Both the position numbers and the translations under genes were made by a program. From Ardenticatenia bacterium (GTDB taxonomy: Bacteria; Chloroflexota; Anaerolineae; Aggregatilineales; Ch27), in contig JALSTC010000049.1 of assembly GCA_026983935.1 (NCBI GenBank), forward strand, positions 1 through 5,343: a DNA stretch of 5,343 bases, given 5' to 3'. Each line of letters begins with the position of its first letter. Position 1 is the first letter of the stretch. The notes under the pieces are model-generated. The model was not told the origin of the DNA and ran no database searches. It saw only the letters and a list, made by a program, of their open reading frames with translations. Positions 1 to 5,343 of the stretch are shown piece by piece.

Positions 1-1901
1 AACTGCGGGTCAATGCTGCTGCCGATGATCAACTCGTAGCCATCGCTGAGGTTAATCATGGGCTGCACGTTGACGCCCAGGAAATGCTCCACGCCGACCT
101 TCTCGGCCACCGCCCGGCGAATGGCCTGGAAAGCGGCCCGCACCTCGGATTCATCGGTCAGGTTCAGTTTGACACCGCCCACGTCAGTCTTATGAGTGAT
201 CGTCTCAGAATGAATCTTGAGCACAACCGGATAGCCGACTTCCGCCGCTGCCCTGACCGCTTCGTCCTCGGTGGTGGCGATGTGCGACGGGATGATCGGC
301 ACGCCGTAAGCGGCCAGAATCTGCTTGGATTCGGCCTCGGTGAGGATGGTGCGCCCGGCCTGGCGGGCGTCATTGATGATGCGCTCGACTGCTGCCCGGT
401 CAGGGGCATCTTCTTCTGCCGCGACAGAAAAGACCGGAGTCTCATAAAGGGCACGCAGGTTGTAGCTGTAGCGCCACATGTAGGTAAAGGCTCTGGCGGC
501 GGTATCCGGATACTCGAAGGTCGGGATGCCGGCCCGGTTCAGGATGTCCTCCCCGGCGGCGATCTCCGGCCCGCCCATCCAGCTTGCCAGCACCGGCTTG
601 CCCTCGATGTGGGCATAGGGCCGGAGCCGCTCCGCCGTCTGGGTGGGGTCGGTCATGGCCTGCGGCGTCAGGATGACCAGCAGGCCGTCGCTGTTGGGGT
701 CGTTGCCGGCGATCTCCAGCGTGCGGGCGTAGCGCTCCGGATCGGCGTCGCCCAGCACGTCAATGGGGTTGTTGTGGCTCCAGGGCGCGGGCAGCAGTGC
801 GTTGAGTTCCTGCATCGTCTGCTCGGAAATCTCCGCCAGTTCGCCGCCGCTGGTCAGCAGGGCATCTGTGGCCAGCACGCCGGGTCCGCCCGCGTTGGTG
901 ACGATGGTCAGGCGCGGGCCGGAAGGACGGGGCTGCTTGGCCAGCACCTCGGCCATGGCGAACAGCCCGGAGATCGTCTCCACGCGCAGCACACCGCAGC
1001 GCTGGAAAGCCGCTTCCAGCACATCATCGCTGCCGGTCAGCGAACCGGTATGTGAGGCGGCAGCTTTGGCCGCGCCTTCGGTGCGGCCCGGCTTGATCAC
1101 GATGATCGGCTTGGTCATCGCCACTTCACGGGCAGCAGAAAGGAAGGCGCGGGCATCTCCGATCGTCTCCATGTAGATCACGATGCTTTCCGTGCGGGGG
1201 TCGTCACCCAGGTAGTAGATCAGGTCACCCCAGCCCACATCCAGCATCGAACCGATGGAAACAAAGGCACTGAAGCCGACGTTTTCCTTGAAGCTCCAGT
1301 CGAGCACCGCCGTGCACAGCGCCCCACTCTGGCTGATGAAGCCCACACTGCCGGGCCGGGCCATCGCGCTGGCGAAGGTCGCGTTCAGGCCGGTCAGCGG
1401 ACTCATCACGCCCAGGCAGTTGGGGCCGACGATGCGCATATTGCCCCGCCTGGCTTCCGCCAGAATCTGCTGTTCGAGCGCCGCGCCCTCCGGGCCGATT
1501 TCCTTGAACCCGGCGGAGATCACGATCGCGCCCTTCACGCCGACTTCAACGCATTCCCGGATGACGCCGGGCACGGTTCGTGCCGGTGTGACGATGACGG
1601 CCAGATCGATCTGCTCCGGCACGTCTTTGATGGAAGGATAAGCCTTGATGCCCAGCACGCTGGGGCGTTTGGGATTGACGGGGAAGACCGCCCCGCCGAA
1701 GGGGTTGCTGATCAGATTCCACAGGATCGTCCGCCCGACGCTGCCCTCGCGTTCGCTGGCCCCGATCACGGCCACATTCTGCGGCGCGAAGATCGCGTCC
1801 AGCGCCTGACGACCGCGCCCGCGGTAGATCAGATTGTGAGTCGGGTCTACGACTGCTTCACCGGGGATTTCCCCCGCCTGGTGTTCTGTTTCGGTTGACA
1901 T
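1..1901 (-). CDS. Fused ADP-forming acetate/acyl-CoA synthetase, C-terminus cut by window edge
   Basis: Family reaction: acyl-CoA + ADP + Pi to carboxylic acid + CoA + ATP (reversible), a cytoplasmic substrate-level phosphorylation step. I translated the minus strand from the ATG at 1901-1899: 633 codons with no stop to the window edge. In order: a polar N-terminal extension (1-32); a Rossmann-type CoA-binding domain opening [14 protein letters not shown] (36-49) with a glycine-rich [17 protein letters not shown] (159-165); SQSGAL (190-195); and the SHTGS loop whose His284 matches the phosphorylated alpha-subunit histidine. A second ligase-like domain carries [12 protein letters not shown] and [15 protein letters not shown]. 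An ATP-grasp (beta) domain begins near 520 with [17 protein letters not shown], and HKTDVGGV has His570, matching the second, beta-subunit histidine. The start is supported by an adjacent Shine-Dalgarno. Substrate (acetate, propionate or branched/aryl acids) cannot be read from the sequence. Some relatives of about 900 aa carry a C-terminal GNAT acetyltransferase; whether this one does lies outside the window. Confidence 0.93.
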   Translation of the reverse strand, partial: MSTETEHQAGEIPGEAVVDPTHNLIYRGRGRQALDAIFAPQNVAVIGASEREGSVGRTILWNLISNPFGGAVFPVNPKRPSVLGIKAYPSIKDVPEQIDLAVIVTPARTVPGVIRECVEVGVKGAIVISAGFKEIGPEGAALEQQILAEARRGNMRIVGPNCLGVMSPLTGLNATFASAMARPGSVGFISQSGALCTAVLDWSFKENVGFSAFVSIGSMLDVGWGDLIYYLGDDPRTESIVIYMETIGDARAFLSAAREVAMTKPIIVIKPGRTEGAAKAAASHTGSLTGSDDVLEAAFQRCGVLRVETISGLFAMAEVLAKQPRPSGPRLTIVTNAGGPGVLATDALLTSGGELAEISEQTMQELNALLPAPWSHNNPIDVLGDADPERYARTLEIAGNDPNSDGLLVILTPQAMTDPTQTAERLRPYAHIEGKPVLASWMGGPEIAAGEDILNRAGIPTFEYPDTAARAFTYMWRYSYNLRALYETPVFSVAAEEDAPDRAAVERIINDARQAGRTILTEAESKQILAAYGVPIIPSHIATTEDEAVRAAAEVGYPVVLKIHSETITHKTDVGGVKLNLTDESEVRAAFQAIRRAVAEKVGVEHFLGVNVQPMINLSDGYELIIGSSIDPQ

Positions 1902-1904
1902 GTT

Positions 1905-1913
1905 CTTCCTCTC
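1905..1913 (-). promoter_or_regulatory. Ribosome binding site of the acyl-CoA synthetase
   Basis: Read on the minus strand this is GAGAGGAAG, with its AGGA core 5 nt before the ATG at 1901-1899. It fixes the start there, which leaves a roughly 32-residue N-terminal extension before the CoA-binding fold. Confidence 0.7.
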
Positions 1914-1963
1914 ATCGCCTCGCTGCCACATACAGGTGTCAGGCGTATCTTACCATACCCGAT

Positions 1964-1985
1964 CGCACAGTCCGCAGGCTGTGCG
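1964..1985. repeat. Inverted repeat CGCACAG-N8-CTGTGCG
   Basis: Perfect 7-bp arms (1964-1970 and 1979-1985) flank TCCGCAGG. As plus-strand RNA the stem would extend through a U-G and a C-G pair to 9 bp around a CGCA tetraloop. It lies 63-84 bases upstream of the acyl-CoA synthetase start, so it could be an operator for that gene or a structure in its leader. No U-run follows on either strand, so a Rho-independent terminator is unlikely. Confidence 0.6.
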
Positions 1986-2026
1986 GCACTTACATCATGG
2001 GAGACTGCCTGCCCGGTCTCAGGTTT

Positions 2027-2032
2027 ATTGTA
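2027..2032 (-). promoter_or_regulatory. Possible -10 element for the acyl-CoA synthetase
   Basis: Read on the minus strand this is TACAAT, 5 of 6 matches to TATAAT, inside a small AT-rich patch (TTTACAATAAACC). No good TTGACA-like -35 sits 16-18 bp upstream, which would fit an activator-dependent promoter or simple chance. If used, the leader would be about 120 nt. Alternatives on this strand are TATAGT (2168-2163) and an extended TGGTAAGAT nearer the gene (about 1956-1948). Confidence 0.25.
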
Positions 2033-2067
2033 AACGACGCGCCCCGCCTGCCAGGTATGCCGAAGAT

Positions 2068-2083
2068 CACAAGGTACCTTGTG
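2068..2083. promoter_or_regulatory. Perfect 16-bp palindrome CACAAGGTACCTTGTG, likely operator
   Basis: The two 8-base halves are exact reverse complements with no spacer. The outer CACAA/TTGTG half-sites match those of the dyads at 2125-2165, but in the inward order CACA..TGTG. A perfect 16-bp palindrome is unlikely by chance in a region this short and is typical of a dimeric repressor site. It lies about 170 bases upstream of the acyl-CoA synthetase start and about 365 bases upstream of hdrC, so it could serve either. The regulator is not identifiable from the window. Confidence 0.55.
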
Positions 2084-2124
2084 CAATGTCCCGACCGACA
2101 GGGCCGTTTCAGGCCAGTTTTTCA

Positions 2125-2140
2125 TGTGCGGAATTTCACA
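2125..2140. promoter_or_regulatory. Crp/Fnr- or Rex-like dyad, site 1
   Basis: TGTGC-GGAATT-TCACA matches the Crp-type pattern TGTGA-N6-TCACA at 9 of 10 defined positions. Extended by one base each side it matches 11 of 14 defined positions of the Rex-type pattern TTGTGAA-N4-TTCACAA, with the right half complete (TTCACAA). It is centred 25 bp upstream of site 2. Rex senses NADH/NAD+ and Crp/Fnr proteins sense various redox or nucleotide signals; the sequence alone cannot choose between them. Confidence 0.5.
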
Positions 2141-2154
2141 AAGTCTTTTTGTGA
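2136..2154. repeat. Inverted repeat TCACAAA-N5-TTTGTGA
   Basis: Perfect 7-bp arms flank GTCTT. This dyad is made of the right half of site 1 and the left half of site 2, so it may be only a by-product of the two tandem sites. Alternatively it is itself the recognition element, since its inward CACAA..TTGTG order matches the palindrome at 2068-2083. Confidence 0.5.
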
Positions 2155-2165
2155 TGTTTGTCACT
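2150..2165. promoter_or_regulatory. Crp/Fnr- or Rex-like dyad, site 2
   Basis: TGTGA-TGTTTG-TCACT matches TGTGA-N6-TCACA at 9 of 10 defined positions. In Rex register (TTGTGA ... TCACTA, 2149-2166) it matches 11 of 14. It abuts the candidate plus-strand -10 hexamer at 2167, where a bound protein would be expected to block RNA polymerase. With site 1 it forms a tandem pair with centres 25 bp apart. Confidence 0.5.
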
Positions 2166-2166
2166 A

Positions 2167-2172
2167 TACAAT
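2167..2172 (+). promoter_or_regulatory. Possible -10 element for the hdrCBA operon
   Basis: TACAAT matches TATAAT at 5 of 6 positions and lies directly after dyad site 2. No clear -35 hexamer is present 16-18 bp upstream, where the T-rich GTCTTTTT stretch falls. A start near 2179 would place site 1 at about -46, in activator range, and site 2 at about -21, a repressor position. It would give a leader of roughly 270 nt before hdrC. Confidence 0.3.
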
Positions 2173-2189
2173 GCGGTGTGAATCGCATT
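2170..2189. repeat. Inverted repeat AATGCG-N8-CGCATT
   Basis: Perfect 6-bp arms (2170-2175 and 2184-2189) surround GTGTGAAT. The spacer holds another TGTGA half-site (2177-2181), but its partner 6 bases on (TTAGC) is degenerate. It would span the predicted transcription start of hdrCBA, so it may be a second operator or the first hairpin of the leader. Confidence 0.4.
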
Positions 2190-2447
2190 AGCTATGATCA
2201 GAAGTCGCAGCCCTCTTACACCGCTGTCCTGAGTATGCGATTGCCCGCCCTTATGGCGGCATGGTAACGGGGCGGGGAATTCCCCCGCCGACGCTTTGTC
2301 GCACCCCACATCGCAGTTCGGGTAACGGTTCCGGTTTCAAGCAGATTCGGTTCAAACCGCATACTGCTCTCGCCTATCAGTACTGTTTGCCTGCCGGGAG
2401 GCGGAGATTCTGCCATACCCGTAAGCAAGCAAGGAGAAACAGCCCTC
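2190..2447 (+). other. Putative long untranslated leader of hdrC
   Basis: About 260 bases between the likely promoter and hdrC carry no supported gene. They hold small inverted repeats: CCGCC/GGCGG (2245-2249 and 2255-2259), CGGTTT/AAACCG (2332-2337 and 2354-2359), and GCCT/AGGC (2389-2392 and 2399-2402). I do not recognise a known riboswitch class. The alternative is an undetected promoter closer to hdrC that makes the true leader shorter. Confidence 0.3.
2431..2436 (+). promoter_or_regulatory. Ribosome binding site of hdrC
   Basis: AAGGAG lies 11 nt before the ATG at 2448. The spacing is slightly long but no closer start codon exists in frame, and the encoded N-terminus leads straight into the first cysteine motif. 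Confidence 0.65.
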
Positions 2448-3026
2448 ATGCCGGACAATGGACAGACTTTCTATGATCGTGTGGTGGCGGCCACACCGGG
2501 GGGCGAAACGCTGGCGACGTGTCTGCAATGTGGTTCCTGCGGGGGATCATGCCCCTCCGGGCCAGACATGGACGCGACGCCGCGCAAGATCATCGCCATG
2601 GTGATGGCGAATATGAAGGACGAAGTACTGGACAGCAACACGCCCTGGTACTGCGTGTCATGCTACTACTGCATGGTGCGCTGCCCCCAGGAGATTCCCA
2701 TCACCGATCTGATGTACACCCTCAAGCGGATGGCAATCGCCAGCGGCCGCTACCGGGAAAACGATCACGTTGATTTTTCAAACAGCTTTATCGGTTTCGT
2801 CGAGCGGTATGGGCGTAGTTTTGAGTTCGGGCTGGCAACACGCTACCACCTGACTCATCACCCGCTCAAAATGGTCGGCAAGGGTGGGCTTGGCCTGCAG
2901 ATGATGCAGAAGGGCCGTCTCAGCCCGACGCCGCAGTCCATCCAGAACATGCCGCAGTTGACCGCGATTCTCACCGAGGCCAAGCAAATAGCCACCAGAC
3001 AGGAGGTGCACGGTGAGCCAGCGTAA
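2448..3026 (+). CDS. hdrC: CoB-CoM heterodisulfide reductase-like subunit C (HdrC)
   Basis: A 192-aa cytoplasmic iron-sulfur subunit. In the family, HdrC passes electrons between the flavin subunit HdrA and the catalytic subunit HdrB through two [4Fe-4S] clusters. Both cluster motifs are intact: CLQCGSCGGSCP (Cys25, 28, 31, 35) and CVSCYYCMVRCP (Cys69, 72, 75, 79). Cys35 and Cys79, the last cysteines of the two motifs, are each followed by Pro. The remaining roughly 110 residues are helical-looking with no membrane segment, so this is the soluble rather than the membrane-bound HdrDE type. Length is close to that of methanogen HdrC. It is first in the operon and overlaps hdrB by 14 bases. The physiological disulfide acceptor in a non-methanogen is unknown, so the name describes the family and not the substrate. 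Confidence 0.93.
   Translation: MPDNGQTFYDRVVAATPGGETLATCLQCGSCGGSCPSGPDMDATPRKIIAMVMANMKDEVLDSNTPWYCVSCYYCMVRCPQEIPITDLMYTLKRMAIASGRYRENDHVDFSNSFIGFVERYGRSFEFGLATRYHLTHHPLKMVGKGGLGLQMMQKGRLSPTPQSIQNMPQLTAILTEAKQIATRQEVHGEPA
3001..3006 (+). promoter_or_regulatory. Ribosome binding site of hdrB inside hdrC
   Basis: AGGAGG, a perfect Shine-Dalgarno core, lies 6 nt before the GTG at 3013 and within the last codons of hdrC. It decides the GTG start and suggests translational coupling of the two subunits. Confidence 0.8.
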
Positions 3027-3972
3027 CGGTCACTATGCCTACTACCCCGGCTGTTCGCTGCAGCATTCCGCCCACGCCTATGACACGTCCACCAAGCGTG
3101 TCGGCGAAATCCTGGGCCTGCAGTTTCAGGAGGTCGAGGACTGGAACTGCTGCGGCGCAACCGAGTATTTCAGCATCAACGCCCTGCCTGCTTACAGCCT
3201 CGTGGCACGCAACCTTTCCCTGGCCGCCAGGCAAAAGACCGGGGAGCTTGTCGCGCCATGCAGCGCCTGCTACCTCAATCTGCGCAAGACCGACCGCCAC
3301 ATGGCGGAACATGAGCGGCTGAACGCGCAGGTCAACCAGGCGCTGGCAGCAGGTGGGCTGCATTACGATCCCGGCACAATGCGCGTCCGGCATCTGCTGG
3401 ATGTGATTGTGGAGGACGTCGGTTATGAGGCCGTCGCCGAAAAGGTGAAAAAGCCGCTTCATGGCCTGCGTGTCGCGCCTTACTACGGCTGCCTGATCGT
3501 CCGTCCCTACAACGAGGACGATGCCAACCCAGAGTATCCGACCCATCTCGATAAACTGATGGAGGCGCTCGGCGCGACGGTGGTGGACTTCCCCATGAAG
3601 GCGCACTGCTGCGGCGGGCACATGACCCAGATCACCGAGGAAACGGCCTTTGAGCTGCTGCGGCGCATCCTGCACAATGCCGCCGAGTACAACGCCGACA
3701 TGATTGTGACGGTCTGCCCGATGTGCCAGCTCAATCTGGATGCTTACCAGAGCAACGTCAACAAGATGTTTGGTACGGATTTCAATATCCCTGTGTTGTT
3801 CTTCACGCAGATGATGGGGCTGGCTTTTGGATTGAAACCGAAAGAGGTGGGCATCGGCACCGAGATCGTATCCGCGAAGGAAGCGCTCAACAAGATCGGC
3901 AAGGAAGAGCCAAAACGCCGCAAGCCAAAGCGGCGCGACAAGAAGGCGCTTCCCATGCCGTCTCCGCAGTGA
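3013..3972 (+). CDS. hdrB: CoB-CoM heterodisulfide reductase-like subunit B (HdrB)
   Basis: A 319-aa protein with two complete CCG domains. The first has Cys14 (YYPGCS), Cys46-Cys47 (NCCGA) and Cys83/Cys86 (CSACY). The second has Cys160 (YYGCL), Cys199-Cys200 (HCCGG) and Cys235/Cys238 (CPMC). In methanogen HdrB such motifs bind two noncubane [4Fe-4S] clusters that cleave a disulfide; every expected cysteine is present, so the site should be functional. The natural acceptor here is unknown. The start is GTG at 3013, with a strong Shine-Dalgarno and a 14-base overlap with hdrC. The last roughly 23 residues form a Lys/Arg-rich tail (KEEPKRRKPKRRDKK...) beyond the normal fold. No membrane segment or signal peptide. 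Paralogous CCG proteins occur in lactate and glycolate oxidases, but the hdrC and hdrA neighbours support HdrB. Confidence 0.93.
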   Translation: MSQRNGHYAYYPGCSLQHSAHAYDTSTKRVGEILGLQFQEVEDWNCCGATEYFSINALPAYSLVARNLSLAARQKTGELVAPCSACYLNLRKTDRHMAEHERLNAQVNQALAAGGLHYDPGTMRVRHLLDVIVEDVGYEAVAEKVKKPLHGLRVAPYYGCLIVRPYNEDDANPEYPTHLDKLMEALGATVVDFPMKAHCCGGHMTQITEETAFELLRRILHNAAEYNADMIVTVCPMCQLNLDAYQSNVNKMFGTDFNIPVLFFTQMMGLAFGLKPKEVGIGTEIVSAKEALNKIGKEEPKRRKPKRRDKKALPMPSPQ

Positions 3973-3982
3973 CACGCAGGTG

Positions 3983-3988
3983 AAAGGA
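3983..3988 (+). promoter_or_regulatory. Ribosome binding site of hdrA
   Basis: AAAGGA lies 10 nt before the ATG at 3999, inside the 26-base gap after the hdrB stop. This start gives an N-terminus that runs directly into the first cysteine pair. Confidence 0.6.
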
Positions 3989-3998
3989 CGTTTACACC

Positions 3999-5343
3999 AT
4001 GACTGAAGAACGTGTTGGCGTTTACGTTTGCCACTGCGGGCATAACATCGCAGGGACAGTAGACGTAGAGGCAGTCGCGGAATGGGCGGCAACGCTGCCC
4101 AATGTCGTGGTTGCCCGTGACTATGAGTTTATGTGCTCCAGCCTGGGGCAGGAGCTGATCGAGCAGGACATCAAGGAGCTGGGACTGACTCGTGTCGTGG
4201 TCGCCGCCTGCTCGCCGCATATGCACGAGCCGACCTTCCGGGGGGCGGTGGCCCGCGCCGGGCTGAATCCTTACCTGATGGAGCAGGCCAACATCCGCGA
4301 GCACGACAGCTGGGTGCACGGGGATAACCCGGAGGCGGCCACCGAAACGGCCAAGGCGATCATCGCCGGGGCGGTGGGGCGTGCCGTCGAGCTGGAGCCG
4401 CTGGAGCCTTCCGTCGTGCCGGTCAAGGAGACGACGCTGGTTGTCGGCGGCGGCATCGCCGGGATCAACGCTGCGCTGGAGATCGCCAATGCCGGTCATC
4501 CGGTCATATTGGTCGAACGCGAGCCCAGCATTGGCGGGCACATGGCCCAGTTTGATAAGACCTTCCCCACCCTGGACTGCGCTTCGTGCATCCTGACGCC
4601 GGAGATGTTCGAGGTGGGCAACCATCCCCACATCACCCTGCTGACCTACAGCGAGGTGGAGCAGGTAGATGGTTCCGTCGGCAACTTCACCGTGCGCGTC
4701 CGCAAGAAGGCCCGCAAGGTCAACACCGACCTCTGCACCGGCTGCGGCGAGTGCTGGTCACGCTGCCCGGCGAAGGTGGTGGACACCGTCTATGAGGCCG
4801 GGCTGGGCTATCGCACAGCGATCTACCGGCCCTTCCCGCAGGCCGTGCCCAAGTACCCCGTCATTGACGAGGAAAACTGCATCTACTTCCAGAAGGGTAC
4901 ATGCAAGGCCTGCGAAAAGTTCTGCCCGACGGGGGCGATTGACTTCACCCAGGAGGATGAAATCCTCATCTTCAACGTGGGCAACATCGTCCTGGCGACG
5001 GGTTACAAGCTGTTCGATGCCCGCCGCATCCCGCAGTACGGCTATGGCCGGCTGGCCAACGTCTTCACCAGCCTGGAATTCGAGCGGATGAGCAATGCCG
5101 CCGGGCCGACCGAAGGCAGAATCGTGCTGCGTGACGGGGTGACAGAGCCGGAGAGTGTGGCCATCATCCACTGCGTCGGCAGCCGTGATTCACGTTACAA
5201 CCGCTACTGCTCGGCCACCTGCTGTATGGCCGCGCTCAAGTTCGCCCACCTGGTCAGGGAGAAGACCGACGCGGAGATCTACAGCTTCTACATTGACGTG
5301 CGGGCCGCCTTCAAAGACTACGAGGAGTTCTACACCCGTATTC
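3999..5343 (+). CDS. hdrA: CoB-CoM heterodisulfide reductase-like subunit A (HdrA), C-terminus cut by window edge
   Basis: The first 448 codons are open to the right edge, with no stop and no in-frame TGA that would suggest selenocysteine. HdrA is the flavoprotein of the complex, where FAD splits or merges electron pairs between ferredoxin, HdrC/HdrB and an external donor. Seen in order: an N-terminal cluster domain with Cys11, Cys13, Cys46 and Cys71; an FAD-binding Rossmann motif VVGGGIAGINAALEI (from 148) ending at acidic Glu173; FPTLDCASCI (Cys194, Cys197). An inserted ferredoxin domain follows, with CTGCGECWSRCP (Cys246, 249, 252, 256) and a spaced motif Cys294-x7-Cys302-x2-Cys305-x3-Cys309. 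Then come CVGSRD (Cys392) and YCSATCC (Cys404, 408, 409), which as I recall ligate a cluster in solved HdrA structures. Family HdrA is about 650 aa or longer, so a C-terminal ferredoxin domain is expected outside. It is third gene in the operon. Confidence 0.93.
   Translation, partial: MTEERVGVYVCHCGHNIAGTVDVEAVAEWAATLPNVVVARDYEFMCSSLGQELIEQDIKELGLTRVVVAACSPHMHEPTFRGAVARAGLNPYLMEQANIREHDSWVHGDNPEAATETAKAIIAGAVGRAVELEPLEPSVVPVKETTLVVGGGIAGINAALEIANAGHPVILVEREPSIGGHMAQFDKTFPTLDCASCILTPEMFEVGNHPHITLLTYSEVEQVDGSVGNFTVRVRKKARKVNTDLCTGCGECWSRCPAKVVDTVYEAGLGYRTAIYRPFPQAVPKYPVIDEENCIYFQKGTCKACEKFCPTGAIDFTQEDEILIFNVGNIVLATGYKLFDARRIPQYGYGRLANVFTSLEFERMSNAAGPTEGRIVLRDGVTEPESVAIIHCVGSRDSRYNRYCSATCCMAALKFAHLVREKTDAEIYSFYIDVRAAFKDYEEFYTRI

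Larger units (their letters stand above)
1902..2447. other. Divergent intergenic control region, no convincing gene
   Basis: The 546 bases separate the start codons of the acyl-CoA synthetase (minus) and hdrC (plus). Short open frames on both strands here show no recognisable domain, have poor start contexts and overlap one another, so I do not call any of them. I see no tRNA, no CRISPR-like repeat and no insertion-sequence end. The stretch contains several inverted repeats built on CACA/TGTG half-sites, and -10-like hexamers on both strands, all listed separately. Being upstream of both units, it must hold both sets of promoter signals unless one unit is transcribed from within the other gene. 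Confidence 0.8.

Noticed and set aside
84..1055. Long plus-strand open frame (323 codons) opposite the acyl-CoA synthetase
   Set aside because: It is antisense to a clearly conserved domain-rich gene, has no recognisable domain and a composition typical of an opposite-strand shadow in GC-rich DNA.
2136..2154. Rho-independent terminator (inverted repeat with a T run)
   Set aside because: The T run lies in the loop and right arm rather than after the stem, the stem is AT-rich, and no gene ends nearby; operator half-sites explain it better.
1847..2191. Small overlapping open frames on both strands in the intergenic region
   Set aside because: They overlap each other in several frames, lack ribosome binding sites and domains, and cover the palindromic operator-like elements.
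2971..4092. Long minus-strand open frame (373 codons) opposite hdrB
   Set aside because: It lies antisense to hdrB, whose cysteine motifs are complete; the frame shows no domain and crosses the hdrC end and the hdrB/hdrA junction.
3744..4631. Minus-strand open frame (295 codons) opposite hdrB and hdrA
   Set aside because: Antisense shadow of the FAD-binding and N-terminal parts of HdrA, with no family features.
5208..5228. Selenocysteine in the HdrA YCSATCC motif, as in some methanogen HdrA
   Set aside because: All cysteines here are encoded by TGC or TGT; no in-frame TGA occurs in the visible part of the gene.

Overview
The window shows a moderately GC-rich bacterial or archaeal chromosome segment with two oppositely oriented transcription units that diverge from one intergenic region. 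All four proteins belong to anaerobic energy metabolism. The mix of a fused ADP-forming acyl-CoA synthetase and a soluble HdrC-HdrB-HdrA set fits anaerobic bacteria such as Chloroflexota (Anaerolineae-like) or syntrophic and sulfate-reducing lineages. That placement comes from gene content only; no marker gene settles it.

Left part (1-1901, minus strand): the first 633 codons of a fused alpha-beta ADP-forming acetate/acyl-CoA synthetase. The gene is open in one uninterrupted frame to the left edge, and its C-terminus lies outside the window. Both histidines expected to carry the phosphoryl group are present.

Middle (1902-2447): 546 bases with no convincing gene but dense in symmetry. There is a 7-bp-arm hairpin (1964-1985), a perfect 16-bp palindrome (2068-2083), two tandem dyads of the TGTGA-N6-TCACA type (2125-2140 and 2150-2165), and a further inverted repeat (2170-2189). 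Weak -10-like hexamers occur on both strands. It looks like a shared divergent control region for a Crp/Fnr-family or Rex-like regulator, followed by a possible long leader (about 270 nt) before hdrC.

Right part (2448-5343, plus strand): an hdrC-hdrB-hdrA operon. HdrC (192 aa) has two 4Fe-4S ferredoxin motifs. HdrB (319 aa) has two complete CCG motifs and overlaps hdrC by 14 bases. HdrA starts 26 bases after hdrB, and its first 448 codons are present with the FAD site and iron-sulfur motifs intact. The known role of such complexes is flavin-based electron bifurcation, or confurcation, between ferredoxin, a disulfide-type acceptor at HdrB and a donor module such as MvhD/hydrogenase or formate dehydrogenase. 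No donor module is visible before the right edge.

Taken together, the synthetase would yield ATP from acyl-CoA while the Hdr complex balances ferredoxin and other electron carriers. A shared regulator of both is an inference from the arrangement. I do not see a wholly new system here; the most interesting part is the operator-like architecture between the two units.
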